Assembly: GCF_015706575.1 (NCBI RefSeq)
Contig: NW_024037057.1
Location: forward strand, 1,879,501 to 1,943,500
DNA length: 64,000 bases
Direction of reading: 5' to 3'
Source: Patiria miniata
Taxonomy: Eukaryota > Echinodermata > Asteroidea > Valvatida > Asterinidae
Position numbers and translations under genes: made by a program. The notes beneath the pieces are model-generated. The model did no database searches. It was given only the letters and a program-made list of their open reading frames with translations, and was not told the DNA's origin. Of this stretch, positions 33,601-39,344 are shown one piece after another. Position 1 is the first letter of the stretch, and the number at the start of each line of letters is the position of its first letter.

Positions 33601-35668
33601 TATGGAATTCGGAACACTAAAAGATGCGATGAAGTGATGTGACGAAGTGGCATATTTTCGCCTGAATCTCCAAATCAAAGTACTCGACAAACGACTCATT
33701 TAGCTTGATCGCATCACAATTACTCCAGCATTTGTTGATTCCCACTTCAAACATAACAAAAAAGCGGAGAGATCCCATTTACCCGAGTTGAACTATTCAC
33801 CTTTAAAACCCTACCCAAATACCATCCCTTCTGACAAGAACAACGTGTTTGTGTAATAAAAACCTTAGTGTGATCTAGCCAGCTTCGCCTCAGGGCATGG
33901 ATAATCAAACGCCATGTCAATAACACTTGTCAGCAACGTCTCAAATGGCGGCTTTCTGAAGTCGTCTAACCACTATACATATGACTACATTTGATTGCCG
34001 GACAGCAAATAACTGGTTAATTTGGACCATATTATACCCATAATGTGTACTACAAACTGCAGTACGAACGTAAAGCCGTGCATGGATGATGTCATACTAA
34101 CGCCGAGGGATTCAGGTATTTTCCATAATTAGGTCTTATCATTGTTTATGATCACAGCGTCTACAATAAATCGTTCTAGTCGCTCCTGACTATTCACAAT
34201 GTTATGGACACTGTGTATCGGCAGTGAAGAATGCCATGTATTGTTCATTATAATTCGATACGTTGTTATGATTTCCGCAGGGTACTGGTTCGAGACGCAG
34301 CCGAAAATGACCCACTAGATGCGAAATACGGAGCCTTTTCCTCTCTCCCTGCTTCTACAAAAGCGTAATATATTGCTTATTTAGAAAAAAAATAATAACA
34401 CTTGTTTTATGAGTAGAAAGATACCTTACTTTCCAACTTTGAAGGTTGGATGTTTTCTAAAGTTTGCTTCCCCTGTTTTTCTTTCCAGTGTTGTTGATGA
34501 CTACAGACTTTGCTGCAATCTTTTGAGAGATATTCCAGGCTTCAAAATCAGCAACTGTCATACCACACAGTCACAGCCCCCGCTCAACCTCTGCGGTTCC
34601 CTCATGCAGAACTACGGACTGCGCGTGTGCATGTGGGTCCTTGGGATTAGCGCCCTCTTTGGCAACTTCGGGGTTATTGTTTGGCGGCTTCGGCACAGGG
34701 GGGAGGGGAACCCCGGCAAGAAAATCCACTCATTCCTGGTGCTTAATCTTTCCGTATCGGACTTCATCATGGGGGCATACATGTTGATGATAGCTGCTGC
34801 CGACATCCACTATGGGGAGCGATACTCCAGTGAAGCGGCGCACTGGCGGTCCAGCGCGCCGTGTAAGGTGGCTGGGGTTCTGTCAGTTCTGTCTAGTGAG
34901 GCCTCGGTGTTCTTCGTCACACTGATCAGTCTTGACTGCCTCCTCTGCATAGTGTTCCCCTTCAGCAGACTCCGGCTCCGTGAGACGTCTGCCCATGTGG
35001 TTGTCATCGGTGGTTGGTTTGTGGCTCTCTGCTTTAGCATCGTACCAACTCTAGTCGTGGACTCCAACTCGGACGTCTACGGTCTGTCAGACGTTTGCAT
35101 CGGGCTGCCCCTCACCACCAAAGCGGCAGGAGTCCAGCTGGAGCCCAGCGATGTCGACAATCCGTTCGGGGACGCTGGCGCCTTGCAGATTGTTTCGTCG
35201 ACCGGCCAGAAGCCAGCCTGGATCCTGTCCATCGTGTTGTTTCTCGGCGTCAATTTGTGCTGTTTCCTGGTCGTCCTCGTCTGTTACATCGCCATTTTCG
35301 TCAAGGTTAAGCGATCCGCTCGCAAGGTCAAGAAGAACTCGCACCGGGACCGCGATATCAAGATGGCTGTCAAGATGGCACTGATCGTCGGTACGGATTT
35401 TGCCTGCTGGATGCCCGTCATTATTCTTGGTATCCTGTCTCAGACCGGGGCGGTGCAGGTCGGTGCTGAGGTCTACTCCTGGATCGTGGTCCTTGTCCTA
35501 CCCATTAACTCCTCCCTCAACCCGTACCTGTACACGATCTATTCCTCTGCCATGGCCAAGCGCAGCGCGCAGCCGAGTATCGAAAAGTCGAGTAATAAAG
35601 TTTTGAAACCCAAAACTGGGTCAATCGAAACAGTGAACTCCTCCTTGTCAGATAGCAAGCCTATTTGA
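562..35668 (+). CDS. Gene 1: giant CUB/LDLa/LRR G-protein-coupled receptor (GRL101-like LGR), 5' end off-window
   Basis: Predicted cell-surface receptor. I joined 31 exons by reading GT/AG borders and phases: 562-663, 5045-5416, 5916-6053, 6541-6918, 7802-7918, 8667-8783, 10575-10946, 11208-11321, 13028-13138, 13623-13967, 14912-15025, 17008-17463, 18353-18463, 19137-19250, 20773-20950, 21346-21539, 22254-22364, 23872-23985, 24990-25224, 26301-26422, 26508-26591, 26903-27277, 27896-28012, 28433-28549, 29750-29870, 30537-30617, 31430-31501, 32006-32077, 33300-33374, 34281-34364, 34489-35668. They sum to one open frame of about 2,097 residues with no internal stop. Almost all ectodomain exons are phase 1-1; LRR exons are phase 2-2. 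The order LDLa/CUB, LRR cap, LRRs, hinge, 7TM matches type-C LGRs (snail GRL101, relaxin receptors), with CUB domains added. Signal peptide and first CUB are expected upstream, by comparison with gene 2. Ligand unknown. Exon joins are inference without transcript data. Confidence 0.88.
1040..3475. other. Intron segment present only in gene 1
   Basis: The sequence around 1000-1035 (GAGAGAATCAAAGTAAA) and around 3475 (GGAACCGCC) both align to gene 2 intron DNA at 49497-49570, where they lie side by side. The 2.4 kb between is therefore extra in gene 1 (or lost in gene 2). It holds the SINE-like repeat at 1193, A- and G-runs near 2330 and 2543, and otherwise nothing I recognise. Confidence 0.5.
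1193..1370 (+). repeat. tRNA-derived SINE-like repeat
   Basis: Pol III box-A-like TGGCCTCGAGG (about 1194) and box-B-like GGTTCGGGTCC (about 1250), followed by a non-tRNA body. In a gene 1 intron segment absent from the gene 2 counterpart intron. Confidence 0.5.
3485..3560 (+). repeat. tRNA-like SINE head (gene 1 copy)
   Basis: Box A TAGCACAGTTAATAGAGC and box B GGTCGCAGGTTTAAACCC with a CTGCTCCA end and a T-run. The cloverleaf is imperfect, so a SINE or pseudo-tRNA is more likely than an active tRNA gene. A related copy is at 49565-49655 in the equivalent gene 2 intron. Confidence 0.55.
3660..4200. other. CpG-rich intronic block, unidentified
   Basis: Far richer in CG than its surroundings, with loosely repeated words such as GGCGTC, GCGTTC, GTCCTT and CGCGTT. 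Open frames here have no recognisable domain and no splice context. Possibly a degenerate minisatellite or an unknown element. Confidence 0.3.
4293..4317. repeat. Short perfect inverted repeat
   Basis: TTTGCTACCC, five-base spacer, GGGTAGCAAA. Followed by CCAATCAGGGCGCGCG and, near 4580, GATTGGTT; this may be part of a decayed MITE. Confidence 0.5.
5045..5416 (+). CDS. Gene 1 exon: CUB domain
   Basis: 124 codons starting GVDSQYITCN, with a second cysteine in the ACWVFTGPWGR segment typical of the CUB beta-strand that precedes the charged turn. Gene 2 counterpart 49931-50302 has identical length and phase. It is the first complete CUB of gene 1 in the window. Confidence 0.78.
5916..6053 (+). 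CDS. Gene 1 exon: degenerate LDLa-like module
   Basis: 46 codons (PCSFDEYRCYG then VCFAEDVPC). The first four cysteines follow LDLa spacing, but the last pair and the acidic calcium loop are missing, replaced by HGFHSAEPDGRF. Gene 2 (50728-50865) has the same truncated form, so the change predates the duplication. Confidence 0.72.
6541..6918 (+). CDS. Gene 1 exon: CUB domain
   Basis: 126 codons (DPLICGSLSIVLN, NCTWWIYAEPGQKIKIDFNRFE). The cysteine-then-tryptophan strand, the hydrophobic I.IDFNRFE strand and the closing LELNLTAV strand are CUB hallmarks. Several N-linked sequons are visible (NGT, NCT, NAS). Counterpart 51182-51559, equal length. Confidence 0.85.
7003..7243. mobile_element. 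Palindromic MITE-like element
   Basis: Terminal arms ACCGATAATGTCACACAAA (7003-7021) and its inverted copy (7225-7243) differ at one base. A second nested inverted pair, ACCGATGGTGTAGTAAAA at 7065-7082 versus 7186-7203, also has one mismatch. No coding capacity. Lies in the intron between a CUB and an LDLa exon of gene 1. Confidence 0.75.
7802..7918 (+). CDS. Gene 1 exon: canonical LDLa module
   Basis: Six cysteines and a complete calcium motif (CDGYQDCGDKSDEFGC). The C-terminal half is identical in gene 2 (52061-52177), while the N-terminal loop between the first two cysteines has diverged (DAKES versus AGPDN). Confidence 0.9.
8667..8783 (+). CDS. Gene 1 exon: LDLa module with a seventh cysteine
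   Basis: Reads PCNTDTMCCSDLFNLC then CDGRKNCVNYFDELDC. It carries seven cysteines, one more than the family norm; gene 2 (52496-52612) has histidine at the extra position. Acidic calcium ligands are largely kept. Confidence 0.85.
8958..9566 (-). mobile_element. 5'-truncated non-LTR retrotransposon, 3' end
   Basis: On the minus strand, an open frame at 9566-9249 reads LQLGTLMFRLSNNNLP, CSVFCKNQDIYQT, GLKLWNSLNPSLK, the usual C-terminal end of CR1-type reverse transcriptase ORFs. It is followed by a 3' UTR and, at 8959-8990, a TTGA-type tail tract (AATC repeats on plus). Open frame is lost further upstream. Confidence 0.72.
10310..10430. repeat. Repeat segment shared with 24785-24885
   Basis: GTCAAGAGGCGGGGTCTTGC, AATCAGCAAATCTGTTC and a CGGCATTC...GTGT end recur near 24795-24880 with several changes. 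Probably part of a non-autonomous DNA element. Confidence 0.55.
10575..10946 (+). CDS. Gene 1 exon: CUB domain
   Basis: 124 codons (GYCGPSMIRLVPDSPVYI, VTCVWLLQASDPHHRIVI, YVLIGNGHDP). Close match to gene 2 53538-53909, including the NKNSGVLPKGSVVI segment. A classic CUB pattern with a C-W-L strand and an I.NG loop. Confidence 0.88.
11208..11321 (+). CDS. Gene 1 exon: LDLa module
   Basis: Six cysteines (NCTDDEFPCSYGLQC, RCNVSRDCDDFSDELGC). NVS replaces the usual DG before the fifth cysteine and creates an N-glycosylation sequon; gene 2 (54930-55043) keeps it. A large foldback element starts about 33 bases downstream. Confidence 0.9.
11354..12022. mobile_element. Foldback element with long terminal inverted repeats
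   Basis: Left arm 11354-11515 and right arm 11853-12022 are inverted copies; matching blocks include GCCTTG..CAAGGC, AAACGATCGGCGGCATAT, GCGCGAACAGCGAC and CAGTTGGACCTGATCGAAC. Arms of about 165 bases flank about 335 bases without coding capacity. The arms differ at a moderate number of sites, so it is not very recent. Confidence 0.8.
12024..12290. repeat. Repeat shared with the same intron of gene 2
   Basis: Contains CACTCGCA, TTGTGTGAGA, CCACCATCCCAGCTTCCG and CGCAGTCAC in the same order as 56880-57300 in gene 2, where about 180 more bases lie between the blocks. Shared position in homologous introns suggests an insertion older than the gene duplication. Confidence 0.6.
13028..13138 (+). 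CDS. Gene 1 exon: LDLa module
   Basis: Reads GCSSSEYHCGNSKC, CDHIEDCSNALDEFDC. CDH replaces CDG. It joins the next CUB exon without a glycine after the last cysteine (split codon T|TC gives Phe). Counterpart 58262-58372. Confidence 0.85.
13623..13967 (+). CDS. Gene 1 exon: CUB domain
   Basis: 115 codons (TICGPSVLNITGNET, FYHYFCGWLVTSVPSTFIY). Counterpart 58918-59265 has one extra serine codon (DQSSDFH versus DQSDFH), an in-frame indel that keeps the reading frame. N-glycosylation sequons NIT and NET near the start. Confidence 0.85.
14912..15025 (+). CDS. Gene 1 exon: LDLa module lacking one disulfide
   Basis: Reads GVCSDNQTRFADHNVC, LCDGKASWTDFLDEMEC. Four cysteines remain: the second (FxC is FAD) and fifth (DC is SW) are both gone, which are the two that bond to each other in LDLa folds. 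Gene 2 (60127-60240) shows the same paired loss. Confidence 0.82.
15117..15964. mobile_element. Non-autonomous repeat, copy A, with perfect 41-bp hairpin
   Basis: Perfect inverted arms 15153-15193 and 15207-15247 around a 13-base loop. A wider inverted pair links 15117-15163 and about 15450-15495. The right part (15590-15964, ending CCAATAGGAATAGC...GTATTTATGAATG) is shared with copy B (24258-24955) and with an inverted copy C (19545-19900). No coding capacity. Confidence 0.75.
16605..16925. repeat. 22-bp minisatellite arranged as inverted arms
   Basis: Eight units with an exact 22-base step (anchors at 16609, 16631, 16653, 16675, 16697, 16719, 16741, 16763; consensus near GGCGTGATGTCTGTCCTTAAGC). 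After a centre near 16780-16797, about five units follow in the opposite orientation. The transcript could form a long imperfect hairpin. Confidence 0.85.
17008..17463 (+). CDS. Gene 1 exon: long CUB domain
   Basis: 152 codons, longer than the other CUB exons because of a loop of about 25 residues (GNRSVLPSPTPTLQAS). Starts DTCGGFNIEL and has FDCVWRVTAPAGTRMEI. Counterpart 61055-61504 lacks two codons in the PT repeat. Strongly conserved between the copies. Confidence 0.88.
17632..17978. mobile_element. MITE-like element, absent from the matching gene 2 intron
   Basis: Perfect terminal inverted repeats GGCGATTCACAATGCAG (17632-17648) and its complement (17962-17978). Flanking intron DNA on both sides aligns to 61593-61850 in gene 2, which lacks the element. 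A related copy lies at 25330-25705. Confidence 0.8.
18353..18463 (+). CDS. Gene 1 exon: LDLa module
   Basis: Six cysteines (DCDIGQFQCPSNMIC, CDGFSDCELHGDELGC), calcium motif intact. Counterpart 61924-62034. Confidence 0.9.
18673..18699. repeat. Poly(C) run of 27
   Basis: Uninterrupted C27 after TTCACTACAG. The paralogous gene 2 intron at about 62240-62260 has TTCACTACAGGGCCATG at this point, so the run arose in gene 1. Confidence 0.95.
19137..19250 (+). CDS. Gene 1 exon: LDLa module
   Basis: Six cysteines (ECAVDRFECVPGVPC, CDGFADCTAASDEFNC), calcium motif intact. Counterpart 62859-62972 is the last gene 2 exon in the window. Confidence 0.9.
19545..19900 (-). mobile_element. Non-autonomous repeat, copy C (inverted)
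   Basis: Reverse complement matches copy A: CATAAATACCTAAG, CCTATTGGTCGAGAG, GTGCATGCGCAACACTACCA, CTAGAGGGGTGT. Only the right part of the family is present; the hairpin portion is missing. Confidence 0.7.
20773..20950 (+). CDS. Gene 1 exon: first half of a split CUB domain
   Basis: Enters in phase 1 and leaves in phase 2 at GDGPYT|R. The usual first CUB cysteine is missing at the start (GDLESRINLTQ); core strands are WDVSSPAGTRIMVTV. Continues at 21346. Confidence 0.75.
20995..21042. mobile_element. Fragment of the hAT-MITE family
   Basis: GGGGCCCTTAAGCGGGCCCTGAACTCCATGC resembles the middle of the MITE at 32165-32480 (GGGGCCCTTAAGCGGGCCCCGAACCCCACGC, 32364-32394). No terminal repeats remain here. 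Confidence 0.55.
21346..21539 (+). CDS. Gene 1 exon: second half of a split CUB domain
   Basis: Completes the CUB begun at 20773: YIDPSTGFRTIGSP, GSHMWIMTKECYHV, KGFWLQFQAF. The closing strand GFWLQFQA fits the CUB end. Donor CAG|GTGAAA, phase 1. Confidence 0.75.
22254..22364 (+). CDS. Gene 1 exon: LDLa module
   Basis: Six cysteines (ECSSNLVLCGSGRTC, CDGKVDCPEYEDEAGC). The donor is weak (GTTGGT). A foldback repeat of GTTCCGACAC units starts just beyond. Confidence 0.85.
22385..22790. repeat. Foldback of GTTCCGACACCCC units
   Basis: Left side repeats (T)ATGTTCCGACACxCC in direct orientation; right side repeats GGGGTGTCGGAACA in inverse orientation; the centre holds GGTTAG/AGTTAG-rich sequence near 22560-22600. 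No coding potential despite small open frames. Confidence 0.75.
23295..23329. repeat. CA microsatellite
   Basis: CACACATGCAC followed by a CA run of about 11 units. Confidence 0.9.
23872..23985 (+). CDS. Gene 1 exon: LDLa module
   Basis: Six cysteines (DCNQDEFKCPFGEKC, CDGIIDCEEASDEMSC), full calcium motif. Confidence 0.9.
24258..24955. mobile_element. Non-autonomous repeat, copy B
   Basis: Same order as copy A: GGAATAAATGTGT, then an imperfect hairpin at 24289-24372 (GATAATTACCC and GGGTAATTATCAGC), TAATACCGACCAAG, GCGCAAAACGCA, and GGCCACGTGACGGGCTCTCG before GTATTTATGAATG. It ends about 35 bases before a CUB exon. Confidence 0.72.
24990..25224 (+). CDS. Gene 1 exon: first half of a split CUB domain
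   Basis: The most classical CUB in the gene: GPCGDPYFNLT, SPAWPHNYPDSVDCPYLLQA, VTFMTFDTEQGYDKLWIGNG. Ends phase 2 at QLSG; the GG|GTAAAG donor makes the split codon GGC with the next exon. Confidence 0.88.
25330..25705. mobile_element. MITE-like element, second copy
   Basis: Ends AATTCGGGCGGTTCACAAT and ATTGTGAGTCGCCCGAATT are inverted copies with one difference. Related to 17632-17978 through CACAATG(C/T)AGTGCGC. Small open frames inside have no known domain. Confidence 0.7.
26301..26422 (+). CDS. Gene 1 exon: second half of a split CUB domain
   Basis: Too short and without a start codon, found by phase: NDFPSRVASKEHTMYLIFSS then TVFTYPGFSLRVEQV. The pattern MYLIFSSD..F.YPGF is the typical CUB C-terminal end. 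Phase 2 in, phase 1 out. Confidence 0.82.
26508..26591 (+). CDS. Gene 1 exon: truncated LDLa-like linker
   Basis: 28 codons (VSCNAGQTPCDYKDFIC, NSEGVCPD) with four cysteines and no calcium loop or last cysteine pair. It sits between two CUB exons where an LDLa exon is expected. Acceptor CTACAG, donor GTAAGT. Confidence 0.68.
26903..27277 (+). CDS. Gene 1 exon: CUB domain
   Basis: 125 codons (ECDSDAVTFLDDAVIVKSPG, YPQPYPAGLYCRWDVPSRG, FQTDFNIQLTGFHFNLINV). GC-rich relative to the flanking introns. The last CUB before the LRR region. Confidence 0.88.
27896..28012 (+). CDS. Gene 1 exon: LDLa module
   Basis: Six cysteines (WCITDKQTGFICEGLC, KCDGFLDCLNGEDENEC). Donor TGTG|GTATTA is non-consensus at position +5 but keeps phase 1 into the next LDLa exon. 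Confidence 0.82.
28433..28549 (+). CDS. Gene 1 exon: LDLa module next to the LRR region
   Basis: Six cysteines (VYCPSSYHCSQTKTC, LCDGEIHCEHGDDEVEC). In relaxin receptors the single LDLa in this position helps activate the 7TM domain; a similar role here is inference. Confidence 0.87.
29750..29870 (+). CDS. Gene 1 exon: LRR N-terminal cap
   Basis: Reads DDKRCPTNCSCTYVKDDFHV then ICSRDW, the C-x3-C-x-C...C pattern of an LRRNT cap, followed by the start of the first repeat (IARITVAL). Switches from phase 1 to phase 2, the phase used by all LRR exons in LGR genes. Confidence 0.85.
30537..30617 (+). CDS. Gene 1 exon: LRR
   Basis: 27 codons (QLTGATNRSSIQLLPGLFK, LKLLRSL). The LPGLFKELKLLRSL end is a typical LRR. 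I chose the acceptor ATATAG at 30536 because the nearer AG at 30540 gives an in-frame stop. Confidence 0.72.
31430..31501 (+). CDS. Gene 1 exon: LRR
   Basis: Exactly 24 codons, the canonical LRR exon size: PYNMLNVIPPGTFYGLGNLT then YL. Confidence 0.85.
32006..32077 (+). CDS. Gene 1 exon: LRR
   Basis: 24 codons: NISGNGVTEIVADTFTELQN then LEAL. Phase 2-2. Confidence 0.85.
32165..32480. mobile_element. hAT-type MITE, 316 bp, with 8-bp target duplication
   Basis: Perfect 15-base terminal inverted repeats CAAGGGCGGATCCAG / CTGGATCCGCCCTTG, flanked on both sides by TGGTCAGT (32157-32164 and 32481-32488). An 8-bp target duplication is typical of hAT transposons. It carries G-runs, A-runs and an internal GGGGCCC...GGGCCCC palindrome. 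Lies between two LRR exons. Confidence 0.87.
32755..33240 (-). mobile_element. Non-LTR reverse transcriptase fragment (3' part)
   Basis: Minus strand reads TTKLKIFKTSVESILLYGCE, SWTLTKQISASIDGTYTRML, then after a frameshift GHVYRHNEPASQVLLWNPEA, PRKGRPNMTLKTSIE. This is the usual C-terminal part of RTE/CR1-like endonuclease-reverse transcriptase ORFs. The tail is TGAA/GAA repeats (32757-32785 on plus). Confidence 0.75.
33300..33374 (+). CDS. Gene 1 exon: LRR
   Basis: 25 codons: IITDVPALRIVATNAFAGLH then KMKTL. Phase 2-2. Confidence 0.82.
34281..34364 (+). CDS. Gene 1 exon: last LRR / hinge start
   Basis: 28 codons: VLVRDAAENDPL, KYGAFSSLPAST. Reads into the hinge; donor AAGC|GTAATA is weak. 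Its repeat consensus is poor, as expected at the end of the LRR solenoid. Confidence 0.7.
34489..35668 (+). CDS. Gene 1 last exon: hinge and seven-transmembrane domain
   Basis: One exon holds the hinge (DDYRLCCNLL, the LGR hinge signature) and all seven helices. Visible landmarks: GN in TM1 (34661-34666), LSVSDFIMGAYM in TM2, Cys 34862-34864 before TM3 and Cys 35096-35098 in ECL2 for the conserved disulfide, CWMP in TM6 (35405-35416), NPYLY in TM7 (35519-35533). The DRY position reads Asp-Cys-Leu (34934-34942), so the usual Arg is absent. Short basic, Ser-rich tail, stop TGA 35666. The upstream ATG at 34409 lies in the intron and is not the start. Confidence 0.93.
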
Positions 35669-36786
35669 TTGACAAGGGTAGGCACAGGCAAGAACTAACA
35701 ATCGTCCTACGTTCATAAGCCAGACAGTGAAAAAAAAAACAGCCGAAAGCCATACGGCTTATGTACGAAGCAAAAAACCTGTAGGGAAGGAATTAAGGTT
35801 TTGCTGTACGCTTTGGAGGCTTTGTTGGGTAGCGGCATCAGGAAATCTCTCCAGGTTGGACGTATCGTGAACTTACAACATTTTTAGACGACTAGGAAAA
35901 TTAAGCAATGGTTAATATGCCCACGGATACTTAAGGTATATCAGAGTGAGTTTAAAAAAACAATACTCGTGAATACAGGTTAATGATGTTATATACATGC
36001 AGTGCAGGAGCGAACTGCTTGCTGAGAATTGGCACCACGTGACCACATTATCAATTTCGTAAAATAGTCATATCGTTTTTATGCGAATTTGTTAAGCTTA
36101 AGAAAGAACAGCACCATTTGTGTCAATATTTGGTTTGCCATCCAACGACTATTTCCTTCCGAGTGAACGTTTGAAGAAAAAAATTCACCCGGATAGGACT
36201 TGATTTTCTTGTTCAAACGTCCATTTGGGAGGTAAAACCCTGAGTATACAGTGTTTATACGTCGGTGAAGGGCAACTACCTAACATTGCTTTACATTATC
36301 CTGTCGCAAATTCAACTTGTAAATAATATCATGTTTGTGTCAATAATGAAAGAACAAAATGCACCTTAATAGCAGCGTTAAACGTGCAGTGTGTCACATT
36401 TGAGAAAATCAATGATCTTGAATTGCAGCACCTGTTTAGTAGGCACGTTAGCTCGTATCTAATTCACATGAAAATGTTTACATATTAAGCAACATTTCAA
36501 GTACTTAATTGATGAAATCGCATAGTAAATAAGATACTTTTACTTCTAAACGCAATTTAGCTTTTGCAAAATTGTTAAAAAATATTAAAAGCTTGCACAA
36601 CCACCAATGCACATAATTTTTTTTGGCACGTTTCCACGTTTATCTTTCAAAGACACAAGAACCTTGCATGAAATAACATAAAATAATATATTTATTGTCA
36701 TGTTCATTGTCATGAGTTGAGCTCAAATGTATAACGTCACAAATGAAATTGTGCTTACAGAGTTATCTTTTTAAACTGATCACTTA

Positions 36787-36809
36787 AATAAAAAAATATC
36801 TGGAATAAA
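36787..36809 (+). terminator. Candidate polyadenylation signals of gene 1
   Basis: The first AATAAA hexamers after the gene 1 stop are at about 36787-36792 and 36804-36809, in an AT-rich stretch, giving a 3' UTR of about 1.1 kb. The 35669-36780 stretch has no other convincing feature. Inference from sequence only. Confidence 0.4.
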
Positions 36810-37549
36810 ACGTTTTACTTCTCCGTTATGCAAAGAAAGCTCTGAGATAAAGGAACATAATTTTAGAAATAATGTAATTTGAACATAAATGTATCATTTT
36901 GTAAGCATTACCACTAATAAAAAAAAGATGATCTGGAAAAAAAAACATTTTACTTTACCGTAATCTAAAAAAAGTACCAATATTAAAGAACTTTTTTAAT
37001 GGTGTTTTGGTCGTTAACATGTGAATTGTGAAAAGTTGATTCACTATCCTGTAGTTAGTACATACATTGTATATTTAGCTGTATAATTTAGTTTAAGTTC
37101 AGAAGATTCGCTCCAAAGGTTTACCGTGGAAGGGGGACGTCTGTAAACAAGCTTCTCCATCGAGCATACGTGGACTGTGAAGCTGGGGTTGTCTAAACTG
37201 TACTTGATCCGAAATGCCGAAACCAAACATTAAAAAGTGAATAGTCAATACCGATTTGGGTATCTTTGACTCTTTCGTCAAATGCAAAATGGAAATTAAT
37301 TGACAAAGAACTAATTTCTAGAGAAAGGTTGAATAGTGTGTAACACAGTGTTTTGTCGACCTGTCGAATCCTGAACGTCTATAGCATGAACATTTTATTC
37401 AGAAAAAAATCTGTACTTTTGCATTGCATATCATAAAACAAGACTAGTATTGCGAAAAGTCGCTCTGCATGTATACACAATTCTGGGTTTAACCTGTAGT
37501 CTCAATCCAAAGTTGTATTATGGAGTTATACAAAGTGCTGTAGTCGAGT

Positions 37550-37680
37550 CAACCCCCATCAAAGTCCGAGTCCCAGTCTGAGTCCGAGTCATGGGTATCG
37601 GAGTCCGGGTTCGAGTCCGGGTCCGGGTCCGAGTCCGAGTCCGCTGTTCTTGGTATCCGAGTCCGTGTCCGAGAACAAAA
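37550..37680. repeat. Degenerate GAGTCC hexamer repeat
   Basis: Repeated GAGTCC/GGGTCC/GAGTCT words over about 130 bases, ending GTCCGAGTCCGCTG and GTGTCCGAG. In the intergenic region. Confidence 0.85.
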
Positions 37681-39344
37681 GTAAGTTCAACCAGAACTAT
37701 TTCACCAGCCGCAACTGCGTTCGTTGCTTGTTCGTTAAACATTTGAATTACAATGACTGTCAATACTTGGCTTTCTGTTTTTCGTCATCATCCAATAACC
37801 CCCTTTTGACTGACACGCACAGAGTAAACATAAATAAAAGTACACGTAGGCTCTATCAAATCTGTGTTTATATATGTGGCGATTCATAATAATTTGAAAA
37901 TCATCAAAACGTATTTTGTCACCCCGTGCTTAGGCACGCCATAGGCCTACTTTTTGGATGGGAATGTATACATTGCGTGGCAAATGTATACATTGGGGCC
38001 TATATGACACAGCGCACAAAAGCCAGTGCATGCTACAGACGCAGGGAGATAACGTTGTTTTTATGTACTAACTATTATTAAAGTAATAGATGATAACTTG
38101 TCTTTTGGCTGAGCCTAGCATAGCCAGACATACCTAGTCTGCGACGTGTAGACCAGTTCGAGGGCTTTCTCTCCAAGCTGTGAGCTGTGCTATTTTGTGT
38201 ATCCTTAAATAACCGAAGCCAAAGGCACTGGGGTAGGTTTATCTGTATAATGTATTATTTAATAATATTTATAAATCAGACCGTCTACTTTGTTAGAAAC
38301 TTAATTGTCACCTCACTTATCGTAATTTTTCAGGGTTTTTACTTCTACTGAAAGAAGTCTTGTCTTCTTCGCGATAATAAAACTAGATAAGAGATAGATC
38401 CGAAGCTTGTTATTTGTCATGTCATCTGTTGAATAAAACAACGGCGATGCCTGCCGACGAGGCGACCCTTGATATGTGGCTGACCAGCTACCACATATAT
38501 TTCGCTTTACATGGCAAATATATTTCTTTCACTTCGAATAGACCAATTCAGTAACTACCCACATGGTCAACTTACACGTGTTCAACTCCAATGTAATCCG
38601 GTTCGTTAATGTGACGTCACTTCAGTTTAAACCACGCCAATTAAGTAGCATGCATATTTAAGTAGCATTGACACCATTGGAACCGGAAGTTAACGCAACT
38701 TGAGTGTTTATCCAATTGGCGCTGGTAATCAATGGTGGGCGCTCGTGTTTGACGAAGACACTAACGAACTGGATACTGTATGGACACTAATCAGGGCTGT
38801 GATTGGTCAGAACACTGATCGGTCTGTTAAGAGGGAAAACTGTACCTTATCCCTGAAAGGGCCGGGGCGGAATCCGCCCCCCTTAATGTTTTCCGCGATA
38901 GCCTTGATATGTATTTTTTCGCGACCTGTCATGACTTTTTAATAGGCTCGAGCCTTGCACATCTTTTGATAACAAAAACATAAAATCGGACCACGGGTTG
39001 CCGCGCAATGAAAAACAAACTCCGGTGAAAATTGAATTTTCCCATATACGTTGTGTACACAGAGCAAAATTACCATTCTTACATATGAATAATTAATAAG
39101 CCATCATTCTTAAACCCTTTGACCTATTGTCATAACATTTCTTGGGTATGTTCATGATGGATTGTTCTATGCATGTACCGAGTTTCAACATGTTTTGTCA
39201 CTCGATGGCCGAGATATGGTCAAACCCCCGGCTGAGAGATTGTGTTTTAATCTTCAGTTTTCTCCCTAGCATGTGAAACCTTCAGTTTATATTTCCCGGC
39301 TTTAATTGTAAAGCGAAAGACAAGTATTACAAATAGTACAAAAA

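Noticed and set aside
34409..34488. ATG at 34409 as the start of a 419-residue GPCR
   Set aside because: The first 27 codons lie in an intron ending in CTTTCCAG at 34488. The LRR exons upstream join the 7TM exon in phase, so this ATG is not a start.
35087..35606. Open frames on other strands and frames over the 7TM exon
   Set aside because: Shadow frames caused by the high GC content of the 7TM coding sequence.
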